From positions 38,398,565-38,462,564 of the forward strand of contig NC_012879.2 of assembly GCF_000003195.3 (NCBI RefSeq): a DNA stretch of 64,000 nucleotides, written 5' to 3'. Every line of letters starts with the position of its first letter. Position 1 is the first letter of the stretch. A model generated the notes under the pieces. That model saw nothing but the letters and a program-made list of their open reading frames with translations. It made no database searches and was not told where the DNA came from. The position numbers were made by a program, and so were the translations under genes. Below are positions 21,479-32,150 of the stretch, piece after piece. The DNA comes from Sorghum bicolor (lineage: Eukaryota; Streptophyta; Magnoliopsida; Poales; Poaceae).

Positions 21479-24400
21479 ATGGCCATCAACTTCACCGTTC
21501 CTGAGGTTAGTTCTTCATTCCACCTCTTGTGCTTTTACCGTATCCCTGTTCATCCGTAATTTATTTTACTGAACATTTTCTCTTTTTTCTTTCTTTGTTC
21601 TTCTTTTACCTTCAAAACCATTAGGATCTGTCCAATAAAATTATCATCCCTACCGATCAGCCACACCTCCAATGCCTTGGTCCGTTAGGGGATCCAGATC
21701 CCACCGATCTTATTAATGTAGAAACAAACAGAATCCCTTTTAGAGCCGAGAATTTTTCTTTGGATCTGTGGAAGGATACCTTCCGTTCCTGGCCCAGTCC
21801 TACCGTGGGATGGAAGGATTGGTTCTTGAGAGTTAGCCACTCAAATGAAGTCTAATGGGGTGAGAGAAAACTGGACCAATGCATCAGGCTGTCCATTGCC
21901 GATATGCATAGGAATGAGTCACTGCTGATAGCTGCATCATATTAGTCAGACACACTCAACGCCTTTGTCTTCGGCCACGGCCCTGCTTCCCCTACACTTG
22001 CCGATGTGGTTATGCTCACCGGCCTAGATGTATCTTCTGCTGATAGCACCCACTTTTTCGATACCAAACCCAGTGCTAAGGTAGAAATTCGTGCCATCGG
22101 CGGTTGGTCAGGGTACATCCAAAAATACAAACGAACAGGCCCTGTTAACATAAAGGAACAGACCAGCTTCCTGAACATGTGGTTGGACAAATTTGTATTT
22201 TGTGGTCGATCGGCAGGACCAACTTCCGTCTATCTAGCAGCAGCCGAAAGACTAGCCAATGGTGGCCGATTTCCCCTCGACCGATACCTGCTTGGCGCAG
22301 CTTACCACCTCCTTCATCAGGTACAGGAAACTCCTGCTCGGCCAGTCCATCGGCAACCTAGGAGGACCCTAGTGGTTTATCAATATGTGGCTTAGCCTTC
22401 ACATGCACAAGCGTCTTGAATTCAACCTCTTCACACAACGCTTCCCCAGAGACATAGCCAAGGATTATGAACTAGATGAAGAAGAATCGGCAACTCGCCC
22501 TCCTCTGAACTTTGGCGAAGCTGTCATCGTTCTGCCTGGCACTGGTGGCAACGCAGACCAGGTCAGCCGATTCTTCCAGACCTTGTACGAAGGCCTGACC
22601 AGAGAGCAGCGAGCGTGGATGCCTTATGAAGATCCACATACTATGTTTCCTTTGGTTTTCCATCCATTCAATGACGCACTCAACAAGGATCATGATGTGA
22701 TGATGGCACTGATCACTCCTAGAGCTATACCAGTGAATTTCTTTGGCAGTGAGAAAACTTCCAACCAGACTTATGAGTTCTACAACCCATCGGCACTAGC
22801 CCGTCAACTAGCTTTCGGCCAGCTGCCGATCGCACTCTGTTATGCCGATGTGATAAAACCCAGGGAAGCCATCACTAACCTTCTCGAGTGGATTCGAGTA
22901 GCTCAATTGCCACCGAGTGCCGATACAAATGCAGATTTATCAGAGTGGATCCCAGCCCTCTTCATCACTCAGGAGTACAAACAATGGTGGGAAGAATGGA
23001 AGGAGCATTTGTTCTGCAAATCGGCGCTCACGTACCGCGGCATGATTGATCCTCAGTACAAAGCTCCTGATAACACTGTAAGTATTTCCAAACCGATGTC
23101 CCAATTCTTTCACTTTTATTTCCATCGGTAACTCACTTTCTGTATTATATTGTAGGTTGATAACGATCCCCCATTGGTCAGCAGGAGTGGCAAGCCGATT
23201 GACTTTTTTCCATCAGGCCTGATCTCCTCAATCGGCAACAACGCTCCTACCTTGGCTGCCATAATGCACCGAGGTGTACGCCTTAAGAAGGTCACCACCA
23301 AGCGTTCAAAGACATCTCCATCGGTAGCTGCCTCTGCTTTGGCGCAAGCCTTTAAGGTAAATCTTCAAACTTCTTTACCGATTTCATTCTTCCAGCTAAT
23401 ATGCTTGTACTCACAAATCTTTATCATTGTACCAGCAAACCGGCACATTGGCAAGGACCAGAAGCACAAGTGCCGATGCCCCTCAGTCCAGTTAGCCGAA
23501 GAGAAAAGGTGCCAAGAGTACCAGAGCACAAACAAAGCGCCAAAGAGTAGCAACGCCTCCTCCTCCCTCGGTACCTCCAATTCCGGTAGAATCTTCTCCC
23601 TCTTCTCCAGAAACACAGACACAGCAAGTACCATCCCCTTCTCAGCCGCAAGAAGCACCACAAGTGGAAGAACCCCAACCAGAAGAGCCTCAGCCAGAAG
23701 TACCCCAACCAGAAGACACATCGGCTGATGTGGGCGAGCAGACTACCGATCTAGCAGACTCAATCATATCATCGGTAGTTTCCTCAATCCAGACAAGCAT
23801 TGCACCTCCCCAAGGTAATATATCTTCACGAAATTATCACCGATGGATCCATTTTCCCGATCTTATAGTAACCTTTGCTAATTTTTCAGCTGACATAGTT
23901 CCATCGGCAACTCCGGCCGATCAACCCGTGATTCCATCGGCATCTTCCAGTCAGAGGCGAGAGATTGCCCTGAAACAAGTAAGTTACCCAATCCCTGTCT
24001 GTATCATTTATCAATACCTGACAATAAGATAACTCGTTTTATTTCCTTTTCAGGAGCAGGACTCTCCCGATAGTTTGTTCTCTTTCGCCATCGATATCTC
24101 TGAAGATGAAGGTGAGGAAGCGAGTTCCTCTCAGGCAGTTGGAATTACATCGGCAGAGATCAGGGCGAAATTGGAAGAACTGTCAGCCCTCCTCCATCAA
24201 GACATTGCCCAACTAGTCGATGATTCTGATCCGGCCAAGGCTTTGTTCAAGACCCTTAGAGGCCAAATCCCCGCCGATGCTGAAGAAGTTCTCTTTCAAG
24301 CTGCACATCTAGAGAGCCGTCAACTGCAGTACCAGAGGGCTACCCAACGTCTTGCCGATAGAGCTGCTCATGCCCAGCTCTCTGAGGAGATGATGAAGGT

Positions 24401-24749
24401 AAAGCTCCTTGCCGATGAGAAGCACAAGAACATCGGCGTCTTAAAGTCCTCAGGAGATGCCCTGAAGCATAAGATCTCTGATCTGTCGGCAAAAAGAGAG
24501 GCCTTGCTGGCGGAACTCAAGCAAGTGGAAGAAGCTTTGTCTCAGGCTCATCAAGAGGAGAACCAGCTGCCTAAGGTGATCAAGCATCTTGAGGAAGAGC
24601 GGAATGTCCATGCCCACACGACGCGGCAAATGAAGAAGAAGTTGAAGCCGGTGGAAGGTTCTGCCGATGAAGACATCAAAGAGATAGAAGCAGCCAACCA
24701 AATTTGCCTGCGCGCTATATCTGCAATTCAGGCGCTTCTGACCATGTGA
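21479..24749 (+). pseudogene. Spliced plant-mobile-domain gene, inactivated copy
   Basis: Six exons match the intact gene at 46200: 21479-21505, 21625-23077, 23156-23356, 23436-23814, 23890-23978 and 24054-24749. All introns are GT-AG and the last exon is 696 nt, the same as in the intact copy. The protein would carry a plant mobile domain (FLNMWLDKFVFCGRSAGPTS is recognisable) and a C-terminal coiled coil. Damage: TAA at 21853-21855, TAG at 21943-21945 next to a missing codon, and a 2-bp deletion near 22322 that shifts the frame. Downstream exons remain open, so decay is fairly recent. The gene runs antisense to its retroelement. Confidence 0.85.
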
Positions 24750-24906
24750 GCTCTTCATCGGCAACATACTTGCCCCTTTCTGCTCTCCAACCTTCCTGAT
24801 ATTCAGTCTAGCCGATAGGACTGTTATTGGCACCTTTTGAAACATTAATTCTGGCCCCAGACACATTTTGATCCAGCCGGTCGGATTGTTATCGGCACTT
24901 AAACTT

Positions 24907-25548
24907 TTATGCATCGACCCATATGCTTGGGTAATACTTCTTTAGATATTTGCCATTTAATGCTCTGGAAAATTCGGCCCCTTCGAGGGTTTCTAAGATA
25001 TAGGCATTACTAGGAGCCGATCGAGTTATCCGATAGGGACCCTCCCAATTGGGAGACCACTTCCCAAATTTCGAACTCTTAGTCCCGATGGGTAAGATTA
25101 ATTTCCATACTAAGTCTCCATCGGCAAACTCCTTAGCCTTTACTTTCTTATCATACCATCTGGCAACTCTTTTCTTATTCTCTTCTATACTCATCAAGGC
25201 CCTTAGCCGATGTCCCGCTAGATCATCTAACTCGTCTGTCATCAAAGTAGCATAATCATCGGTAGTCAATTGATCTTGGAAGGATAGTCGCCTAGATCCA
25301 GCCTTAATTTCCCAAGGTAACACTGCATCATGCCCATACACCAATTGATAAGGTGAAACCTTGGTCGATCCGTGACAAGCCATCCGGTACGACCATAAAG
25401 CTTCGTTCAACAATGTATGTCACTTCCTAGGATTTTCCTCAATCTTTCATTTGATAAGCTTGATAATCCCTTTGTTAGATGCCTCGGCCTGCCCATTAGC
25501 TTGAGCATAGTAAGGAGAAGAATTTAATACTTTAATTCCCATACCGAT
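24907..25548 (-). pseudogene. 3' end of pol (integrase C-terminal part), truncated
   Basis: The minus-strand frame 25413-24907 encodes LLNEALWSYRMACHGSTKVS, EVFYGHD-like capsid-distal integrase sequence and ends with KYLKKYYPSIWVDA, almost identical to the end of the intact pol at 49609. Upstream to 25548 the same reading continues through the integrase GQAEASNKG motif but is interrupted by two TGA codons (in the stretches near 25420 and 25450). The remainder of pol was lost at the junction with the LTR at 25549. Confidence 0.85.
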
Positions 25549-26782
25549 TGTTGATATTTGGGAACGCAATATGGAATTGATCCGCAAGCGCACGGATATC
25601 GGTGAGCACTTCACCTGGGAAATTATCCAGAGTATCGTATTTATTTTTTTACCACTAGGAGAAATAGTGCATCTGACTAACCGGTCTATTACTACTAACC
25701 TTTAGGCACAAAGAATGTCTTTCGATGTGAGTGATAAATAGAGAAGACTGCAACCGTAGTCTCCTTCTAACCTTGGTAAGGATGATCTACTGTTCTAATG
25801 GGGAGGCTAACGGAATCTAGACACCACAGAGAATGTTCAACCCGCACCTATAAACCCTATCCTTCCTGCTAACGAGATGTGATCTACAAAGGTAGCTCGG
25901 AATTGTCACGTTCCTCACTACTACCACGGTCCAGCTAGTCAGGGAATATCTATGAGTACCCCAGCCTAAACACCACGTTTGCGCCAGCAATGATTACTCT
26001 AAACTCTACGCGAAGAGATTAAAGTAAACTCATAAACCATAAGAACAATAAAACAAGAACTTACTAGAATTTAGAAGTCGAAATACTGAAGAATCCTAGG
26101 AGCAAGCTTCGGGTTAGGAGAACTTGATCCCGCAGGTACAAGCTTGGAGTAGACACCGACAGGCCGGGCTTCCTCCACTCTACACCTCCACTCTATCTCT
26201 CTCAATCTAGTAGAAACTAGAAGATCTATTTCTACCTTACATTGATTGCTAAGCCTAAAAAGAAATATTAATTAGAGAAGAGGTTTTCCTTCGAGGGCAC
26301 CCCTCAGTCTCTATGATAATTTCTTCATGTCTTCTCCAGGGGCTAGGGGGCCTTGCTTATATAGTCCTCCCCTTCTATGCGTTTTTGGGTCGATAGGCGA
26401 GGTGGTATTATGTTTTTCTTGATCCAATAGGTCGGTGGAATATCCCGAGCGAAAGAGTCCTGATTTGGCTCCAGCAGGGGGGCGGGCGCCCAGGCTTCCA
26501 GGGCGGGCGCCCTGGGCCTGGCCCAGTTTTGCCTCCGCTTCGGTCTCGTGGCTTCTGGAGTCTTCTAGATGAAGTAAAATTGCGCGGTGCGTTGATATCT
26601 CTATGTAATCCCGACATGTGGGCCTTTCTTCCTTATTTCCTGATAACCCCTTGTAGAAATAGATAAACAACAAAACTCGTGGAATTCTGTCAGATCAAAC
26701 CCTAATTCTAGGTGATGGTTGCATATTGGTCCATTCTCTTGTTTATTTGATAATTAAAATTGATACTTAAGAACCGTCAACA
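25549..26782 (-). repeat. 3' LTR of the Athila-type element
   Basis: 1234 bp, TGTTGATATTTGGG ... GAACCGTCAACA. On the minus strand it has a TATA box CTATATAAG (26357-26365) and, upstream of that, two GC boxes built on GGGCGCCCGCC (about 26471-26512). The segment 44114-44419 is an inverted partial copy of this LTR. Confidence 0.85.
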
Positions 26783-27609
26783 AATACCCCCATACTTAGG
26801 CTTTTACTCGTCCTCGAGAAAAGGATGGTTAAGAACAATATCTGGGGTAAACATTTAAAACATTCTCTTTATATAATTGCAGGGTGTTAAAATTCCACTG
26901 TGTACCATAGTTAGGGAAGTTTATGATTAAGAGTAAAGATCCTTTCTTCTCGATCCTGTCACTTGGAGTTTTTGTATATTTTTGAAAGAAAGTTAGCATA
27001 CCTTTTTATCCTCATAGGTTCTCTCAGATCACTCATTATCTTTTATATATATCTCACTGAGGCTGTTTTATTTTGCAAAAATTCTCAAGCATACTTACTT
27101 TGCATTTATTGCCTGATCAAAACGGGATCCGAGGAGGGGAATGTCATACTCTTAGATCAAAGACTTTGAAAATTAAAAACTTTGTCAACTCTTGCTGGCA
27201 TATTGCTTATTAGAGGGACCATGGGCTATCATTTTTTTTAAGTGGATACCGAGGTACCCCTAATTCTACTGCCGGACACTTGTCCATTTTTTTCTGCGAG
27301 GTTGTCGAGCACTTGCTCCTTTTTATTTCCTCGAAATATTTTTATTTTTGCATAGCCCATGCCTCTAATGCAATAATACTTCGGAAGAGTGAATCTTACT
27401 GAAATAGTGTCTTGATCTTGCACAAAAATAAAGTAGAGACACACAAGACATAATAATAATAGTAATACCCTTTATTGATCTTGAGGCATTTAGTACAAAA
27501 GACTGATAACAAACTGATAATAATAGTAAACTGATGATAATTGCAAACCTAAACCGAATTTAAAGATAGATGACTAAGATGCATTGCCTCAAGGTCTAAT
27601 CTAGATAAC
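26783..27609 (-). other. Untranslated region between the env-position ORF and the 3' LTR
   Basis: AT-rich and non-coding. It begins (right to left) after the ORF stop at 27610 and ends at the polypurine tract next to the LTR. Only the tract is functional-looking. Confidence 0.5.
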
Positions 27610-28239
27610 TTAACGGCGCTCTAATTCCTTGATCTTCTTGTTGGCACTGGCAAGATCCTGCCTAAGGCCTAGTATAATGGTGTTGTGGTTAGAGAGCTGC
27701 CTAGTGAGGGAATTAATTGAGGACTGGAGGTCTATGATAACTCTATCTAGCCTGCGAACTTCCTCATCAATATCCATTATAGTCTTACGACGCTTGGGAG
27801 GTGTTTCAAAAGCATTGAGAGCGTGCTTCGGGGCTGCCTTTGGAGGGATGAAACGGACTTTGGCTGCTCTAATCCCTTCAAAGTAAGGCCTTTCCTCCTC
27901 TGAAGTGTAGCGTACGCTGCTAATCTCGCCGCTTCGGTTGGTCTTGACTCCAACGACCCTCTCATTGGGTCTAGGTGGAAGGATCCTTGTGCCGATTGAC
28001 ACCTTGATAGGGGTCTTCGTCTTGGATGATGGTCCTTTGAGGAGTAGGGGTTGTGGTGGTGCGGTGAGAACTGGTTGAGCATGGTAAGATTGGGCAGAGC
28101 TGCGTTGACGTAATGGCATGGCTTCTAGCTGACGCTCTGTTTTGGCCGGGACGAGAGCACGGGCATCGGGGTCTTCCACTGGCTCCATGTTGAGGTTGAA
28201 GGGGACGACTTCCCAATCGTCGTGGTACTTGTCGGCCAT
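27610..28239 (-). CDS. Env-position ORF of unknown function with C-terminal coiled coil
   Basis: 209 residues from an ATG (28239), intact. The N-terminal half is Pro/Ser-rich and basic (PPQPLLLKGPSSKTK, RILPPRPNER). A KR-rich patch near residues 150-155 (PPKRRK) could be a nuclear-localisation signal. The last 55 residues form a heptad-rich helix (VRRLDRVIIDLQSSINSLTR onward), a probable coiled coil. No signal peptide or membrane segment is visible, so it is not an envelope glycoprotein in the usual sense. It lies downstream of pol on the same strand, where Athila-lineage elements often carry an env-like ORF. A TATA box 140 bp upstream suggests separate transcription. I do not recognise the domain. 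Confidence 0.65.
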   Translation of the reverse strand: MADKYHDDWEVVPFNLNMEPVEDPDARALVPAKTERQLEAMPLRQRSSAQSYHAQPVLTAPPQPLLLKGPSSKTKTPIKVSIGTRILPPRPNERVVGVKTNRSGEISSVRYTSEEERPYFEGIRAAKVRFIPPKAAPKHALNAFETPPKRRKTIMDIDEEVRRLDRVIIDLQSSINSLTRQLSNHNTIILGLRQDLASANKKIKELERR

Positions 28240-28376
28240 TGGAGTAGCAAGGAACTAATAAAATTTTAATTGAAGTAGAGCTAATTAAGCTCTAATTAAA
28301 GGAGAGCTAATCAAGCTCTAGTTGAAGGAGAGAAAGCTTGGTGGCTTGGTGTTTGAAAACTGAGGTCAGGGGTCTG

Positions 28377-28384
28377 TTTATATA
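28377..28384 (-). promoter_or_regulatory. Internal TATA box upstream of the env-position ORF
   Basis: On the minus strand: CTATATAAACAGA, about 140 bp before the ATG at 28239. Two GGGCGGGCGCC boxes lie further upstream (28531-28562), reproducing the LTR promoter layout. Confidence 0.55.
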
Positions 28385-28530
28385 GGGGTCAAAAGGATGC
28401 CTCTATGGGTTGTTCGGGTTGCTCCCGTCGATGTGCGTGCGAAACTTTCCATCCGAGGGATTATTCGGATCACCCTAAGTGCATTTTCCATAACAGAGAA
28501 AGTCAGGACCGAGGGGGAACAGGGGCTAGG

Positions 28531-28562
28531 CGCCCGCCCACTTGACCTGGGCGCCCGCCCTC
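28531..28562 (-). promoter_or_regulatory. Pair of GC boxes (GGGCGGGCGCC)
   Basis: ggcgcccgccc occurs twice on the plus strand, spaced about 20 bp, between the polyprotein stop and the internal TATA box. The same motif pair lies in the LTR at 26471-26512 and in the LTR fragment at about 44378-44396. Confidence 0.5.
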
Positions 28563-28669
28563 TCTCTGGCTCCTCTGTGGGCCCACTTCTCCGAGCGCGT
28601 TTCTAGATGCGAAATTATTTAGAAAAATATATATATGACCCAAAACCATCAGACCAAAAGTGTCGGGCT

Positions 28670-31600
28670 CTAATTCTCCATGGGAAGGTAAAAATGGACT
28701 ACGTCTATTTCTTCAAATTCCTCATTGGGCTCTAAAAATAATTTAAGACGTTGACCATTTACCTTGAATAACGTACCTTCGCTGTTTTGAAGTGTGATAG
28801 CTCCGTGGGATGATGAATTGATTACCTTGAATGGTCCTTCCCATTTGCTCCGGAGTTTTCCATGCCCAAAAAGCTTCACCCTGGAATTAAAAAGTAATAC
28901 CTTATCTCCGGGTGTGAACTCCTTCTTGATTCTCTTGTCATGCCACCTCTTGACTCTTTCTTTGTAGATCCTTGAATTGTGATATGCCTTCTCTCGCCAT
29001 TCTTCCAATTCTGATAATTGCATTCTTCTATAATCTCCAGCAACATCTAGGTCCATATTCCATCTCTTTATGGCCCAGTGTGCTTTGAATTCTAGTTCAA
29101 CAGGTAGATGGCAAGTCTTCCCGTACACCAATTGGTATGGAGACATTCCAATTGGGGTCTTGTATGCTGTCCGGTATGCCCAGAGTGCATCGGGTAACTT
29201 GTCTTTCCACGCCGTTCCCATTTCATTTACTGTCTTCTGAAGAATATTCTTGATTTGTTTGTTGGAAGTCTCTGCTTGGCCACTTGTCTGAGGATGATAA
29301 GGGGTAGCGACGTTGTGATGGATTCCATGTCTTGATAGATATTGCTTGAAGCGTTTGTCGATGAAGTGTGCTCCTCCATCACTTATCACTACTTTGGGGA
29401 CTCCAAATCTTGGAAATATAATTTCTTCAAACATCCTTTTTGAACTGACGTTGTCGGCATGCTTGCAAGGTAATGCTTCTACCCACTTGGAGACATAGTC
29501 AACCGCCACCAAGATGTACTCACACTTCTTTGATGGAGGAAATGGACCCATGTAGTCTATTCCCCAGACATCAAAGAGCTCAATCTGAAGGATGTTGGTG
29601 AGTGGCATTGTATCCCTTGTATTTATGTTTCCGTGCCTTTGACATGGCCCACATCTTCTGATATATTGCTTCGTGTCTTCATACATTGTAGGCCAATAGA
29701 ATCCACACTGCCAGATCTTTGAATGTGTACGGAATGCTCCATAGTGACCTCCATATGGTGATAAATGACATCTGTCGATGATCTTCCATCCTTCCTCAGT
29801 GGTCACACATCTCCTGAGTAAGCCATCAGAGCATACTCGGAAGAGGTATGGCTCGTCCCATATATGTGAACGACTTTCTTGAATAAGCTTCTTCTTGTTT
29901 GCTCCTGGTGGTACATACCCTGAAACCATAAAATTAACAATATCTGCATACCAGGGGTCAGACCTGTTAATCCCGTAGAGCATGTCGTCCCAGAGTGAAT
30001 CATTGATGGGGGTTTCCTGTGGACTCTTAAAATACATTCTAGACAAGTGATCAGCAACAGAATTTTCTACTCCTTTTTTATCTTTTATTTCTAAGTCAAA
30101 TTCTTGGAGTAATAAAATCCATCTAATCAGGCGAGGTTTAGCATCTTTTTTAGTGAGCAAATATTTTAGTGCAGCATGATCAGTGTAAACAATTATTTTA
30201 GCTCCAACTAAATAAGATCTAAATTTATCTATGGCAAAGACAACAGCCAGGAGCTCTTTTTCAGTGGTTGCATAGTTAAGTTGAGCTCCTGTCAAAGTTT
30301 TACTGGCATAAGCAATTGCATGATGCTTCTTATCTTTAGTTTGTCCCAATACTGCCCCCACAGCATAATCACTAGCATCACACATAATTTCAAAAGGTAA
30401 TGACCAATCAGGGGGTTGAATGATTGGTGCAGAGATGAGTGCTTTCTTTAATAAATTGAAAGATGTTAAACATGCATCATCAAATTCGAAAGGAGCATCC
30501 TTGGCTAGCAAAAGAGTAAGTGGTCTAGCAATAAATGAAAAATCTTTTATGAATCTACGATAAAAACCAGCATGGCCAAGAAAGCTTTGAATTCCTTTTA
30601 TATTCACAGGTGGAGGTAGTTGTTCAATTACTTCAATTTTAGCTTTGTCTACCTCAATCCCCCTTTCAGACACTAAGTGTCCTAGCACTATTCCTTCCCT
30701 AACCATAAAATGACATTTTTCCCAATTAAGGATTAAGTGCTTTTCTTCACATCTTTGCAAAACCTTGTCTAAGTCTTCGCTAATGATCACAGGGAACTCT
30801 GGATTATTGTTTAGGAAAGCATAGGTAAGACCGGGTGGTAAAGTTTTAAGTTCTATGGGGGGTCTAGGTGTTTCTGCAAACTCGTCTAAGGGTTCAGGCT
30901 CAGAAGGTTCGTCTTCTTCTTCTGTGAAGAAAGGAGTTTCGTCTTCTAAGTCTGATTCATCTAAAAGCTCTAGAGATGCAGCCTTTACTTCCTCCATAGG
31001 ATCAGGCAAAAGATATGACTCAGCCTTATTATTTAAGGAGTGTGAAATTATCATTGGGAATTGAAAAGTTTTTCCAAAAGAAATGTGTAGCTTTCCAGTA
31101 TGACCTTCATAAAGGAGTCTTCTAAAAGGTTGTCCTATTAACAGGTCGAAGTCCCATGTATCAAAGATATAGAAGTTCAAATGAACCATGGAGCCTTCTA
31201 CCGTAAGAGGTAGGACATTAATAATTCCAAGACTGGGGACTAATCGTCCCGAAGATTCCTTTATGATCTTTGTTGTGGGGGTTAAGACAAGATTTTTAAA
31301 TAGTTTAAGTGCAAAAGATTCAGACATAATGTTGATCCCCACAACAGGATTATAAAGAGCATTAAATCGATCAGAATTATAAGCACAACGTATAGTTATA
31401 GAGGGTGTGTCCAAACGGATCACATCAGAGGAAAGCTCTGATTCCTCCAACCATTCGCTACTCATTACTGAGATAAGCTCTCTCAATTGATATTCACTTG
31501 GTAAATAAATGCTAAACTGGCCGTTTTGGGGTTTGTCAATAGAATGGTAGTTTGAAATATTTCCAAAATCGGCAAAAAGATCGGATTCTATATCCAGCAT

Positions 31601-32150
31601 GAAGTCCGGTGGTGGAATTTCTTCCTCTTGTGGCTCAAAACTTGGGATAGCTAAAGTAGATGAAGAATTTGGCAGAGTGTCTACTTCAGCTTCGTAGGTT
31701 TCATCATGAAGGGTATTATCCATCTCAGCTTCTAGGATCACTCTTGCTTTATCAGCAGGGATGCGAAAGAAAGAACCTCTAGACATTGTGTGCAGCATTT
31801 GTTTGTGATTTTTCTGAAGACCTCGAAAAAAGTGAAATAAAAGAACAGGGTCTTCAAGATTAAGGTTTGGACCAGATTCTAAAAGATCAGAAAAACGTTT
31901 CCAGGATTTTCCCAAAGTTTCATTATCTTTTTGTTTAAAAGATAGGACTTCGAGTCTAAGGTCGGCTATACAGTCTAGGGAATAGAAATCTAGACAAAAG
32001 TTGGCTCGTAAAACTCCCCATTCACCTTGTTGTTGACTTACCTTCTGACTGTACCATTGTCTAGCTTCTCCTCTTAAGGAAAAAGGAAAAAGCTTCCAAC
32101 GTAATGTCTTATCAGAAATGCCTTCAATGCGAAGACAATCACATGTTTGC
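28670..32150 (-). pseudogene. Athila-type gag-pol frame lacking protease site and RT core
   Basis: One frame is open for 1081 codons (31915-28670), and Gag-like coding continues upstream in the same frame to about 32150 ([21 protein letters not shown]), with no ATG. The protease region reads [14 protein letters not shown] where a D-S/T-G site is expected, so it looks inactive. Around residue 380 (about 30773) sequence resembling the linker before RT joins directly to [20 protein letters not shown], which lies after the catalytic DD of RT in relatives. The whole palm is missing without breaking the frame. RNase H ([13 protein letters not shown] ... [11 protein letters not shown]) and integrase (zinc-binding H/H/C/C; D, D and E in [16 protein letters not shown] and QAETSNKQ) look complete. 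The product could not reverse-transcribe itself. Confidence 0.85.

Larger units (their letters stand above)
20098..25548 (-). mobile_element. Truncated, decayed Tat-type Gypsy element with antisense PMD gene
   Basis: An older relative of the complete element at 44869-57226. It keeps one LTR (20098-20805, the 3' LTR on the minus strand), the polypurine tract, the antisense PMD gene and the last part of pol. It is cut at 25548 by the LTR of the Athila-type element. Gene order, splice sites and the GCCGAT/ATCGGC hexamer are shared with the intact copy. Stops in both genes show it is dead. The missing gag and most of pol are not elsewhere in the window, apart from the younger copy. Confidence 0.9.
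25549..32150 (-). mobile_element. Athila-type Gypsy element, truncated at its 5' side
   Basis: The minus-strand order is gag, protease-like, RNase H and integrase (32150-28670), then an extra ORF (28239-27610), a polypurine tract (26783-26797, aatacccccatactt) and the 3' LTR (25549-26782). Family assignment rests on the RNase H/integrase sequence and the extra ORF in the env position. The 5' LTR and the start of gag are missing: at about 32150 the sequence switches abruptly to a plus-strand pol of another family. It is inserted in the Tat copy at 25548. Confidence 0.85.

Noticed and set aside
22385..23131. A separate 248-codon gene
   Set aside because: It is the frame of PMD exon 2 after a 2-bp deletion, not an independent gene.
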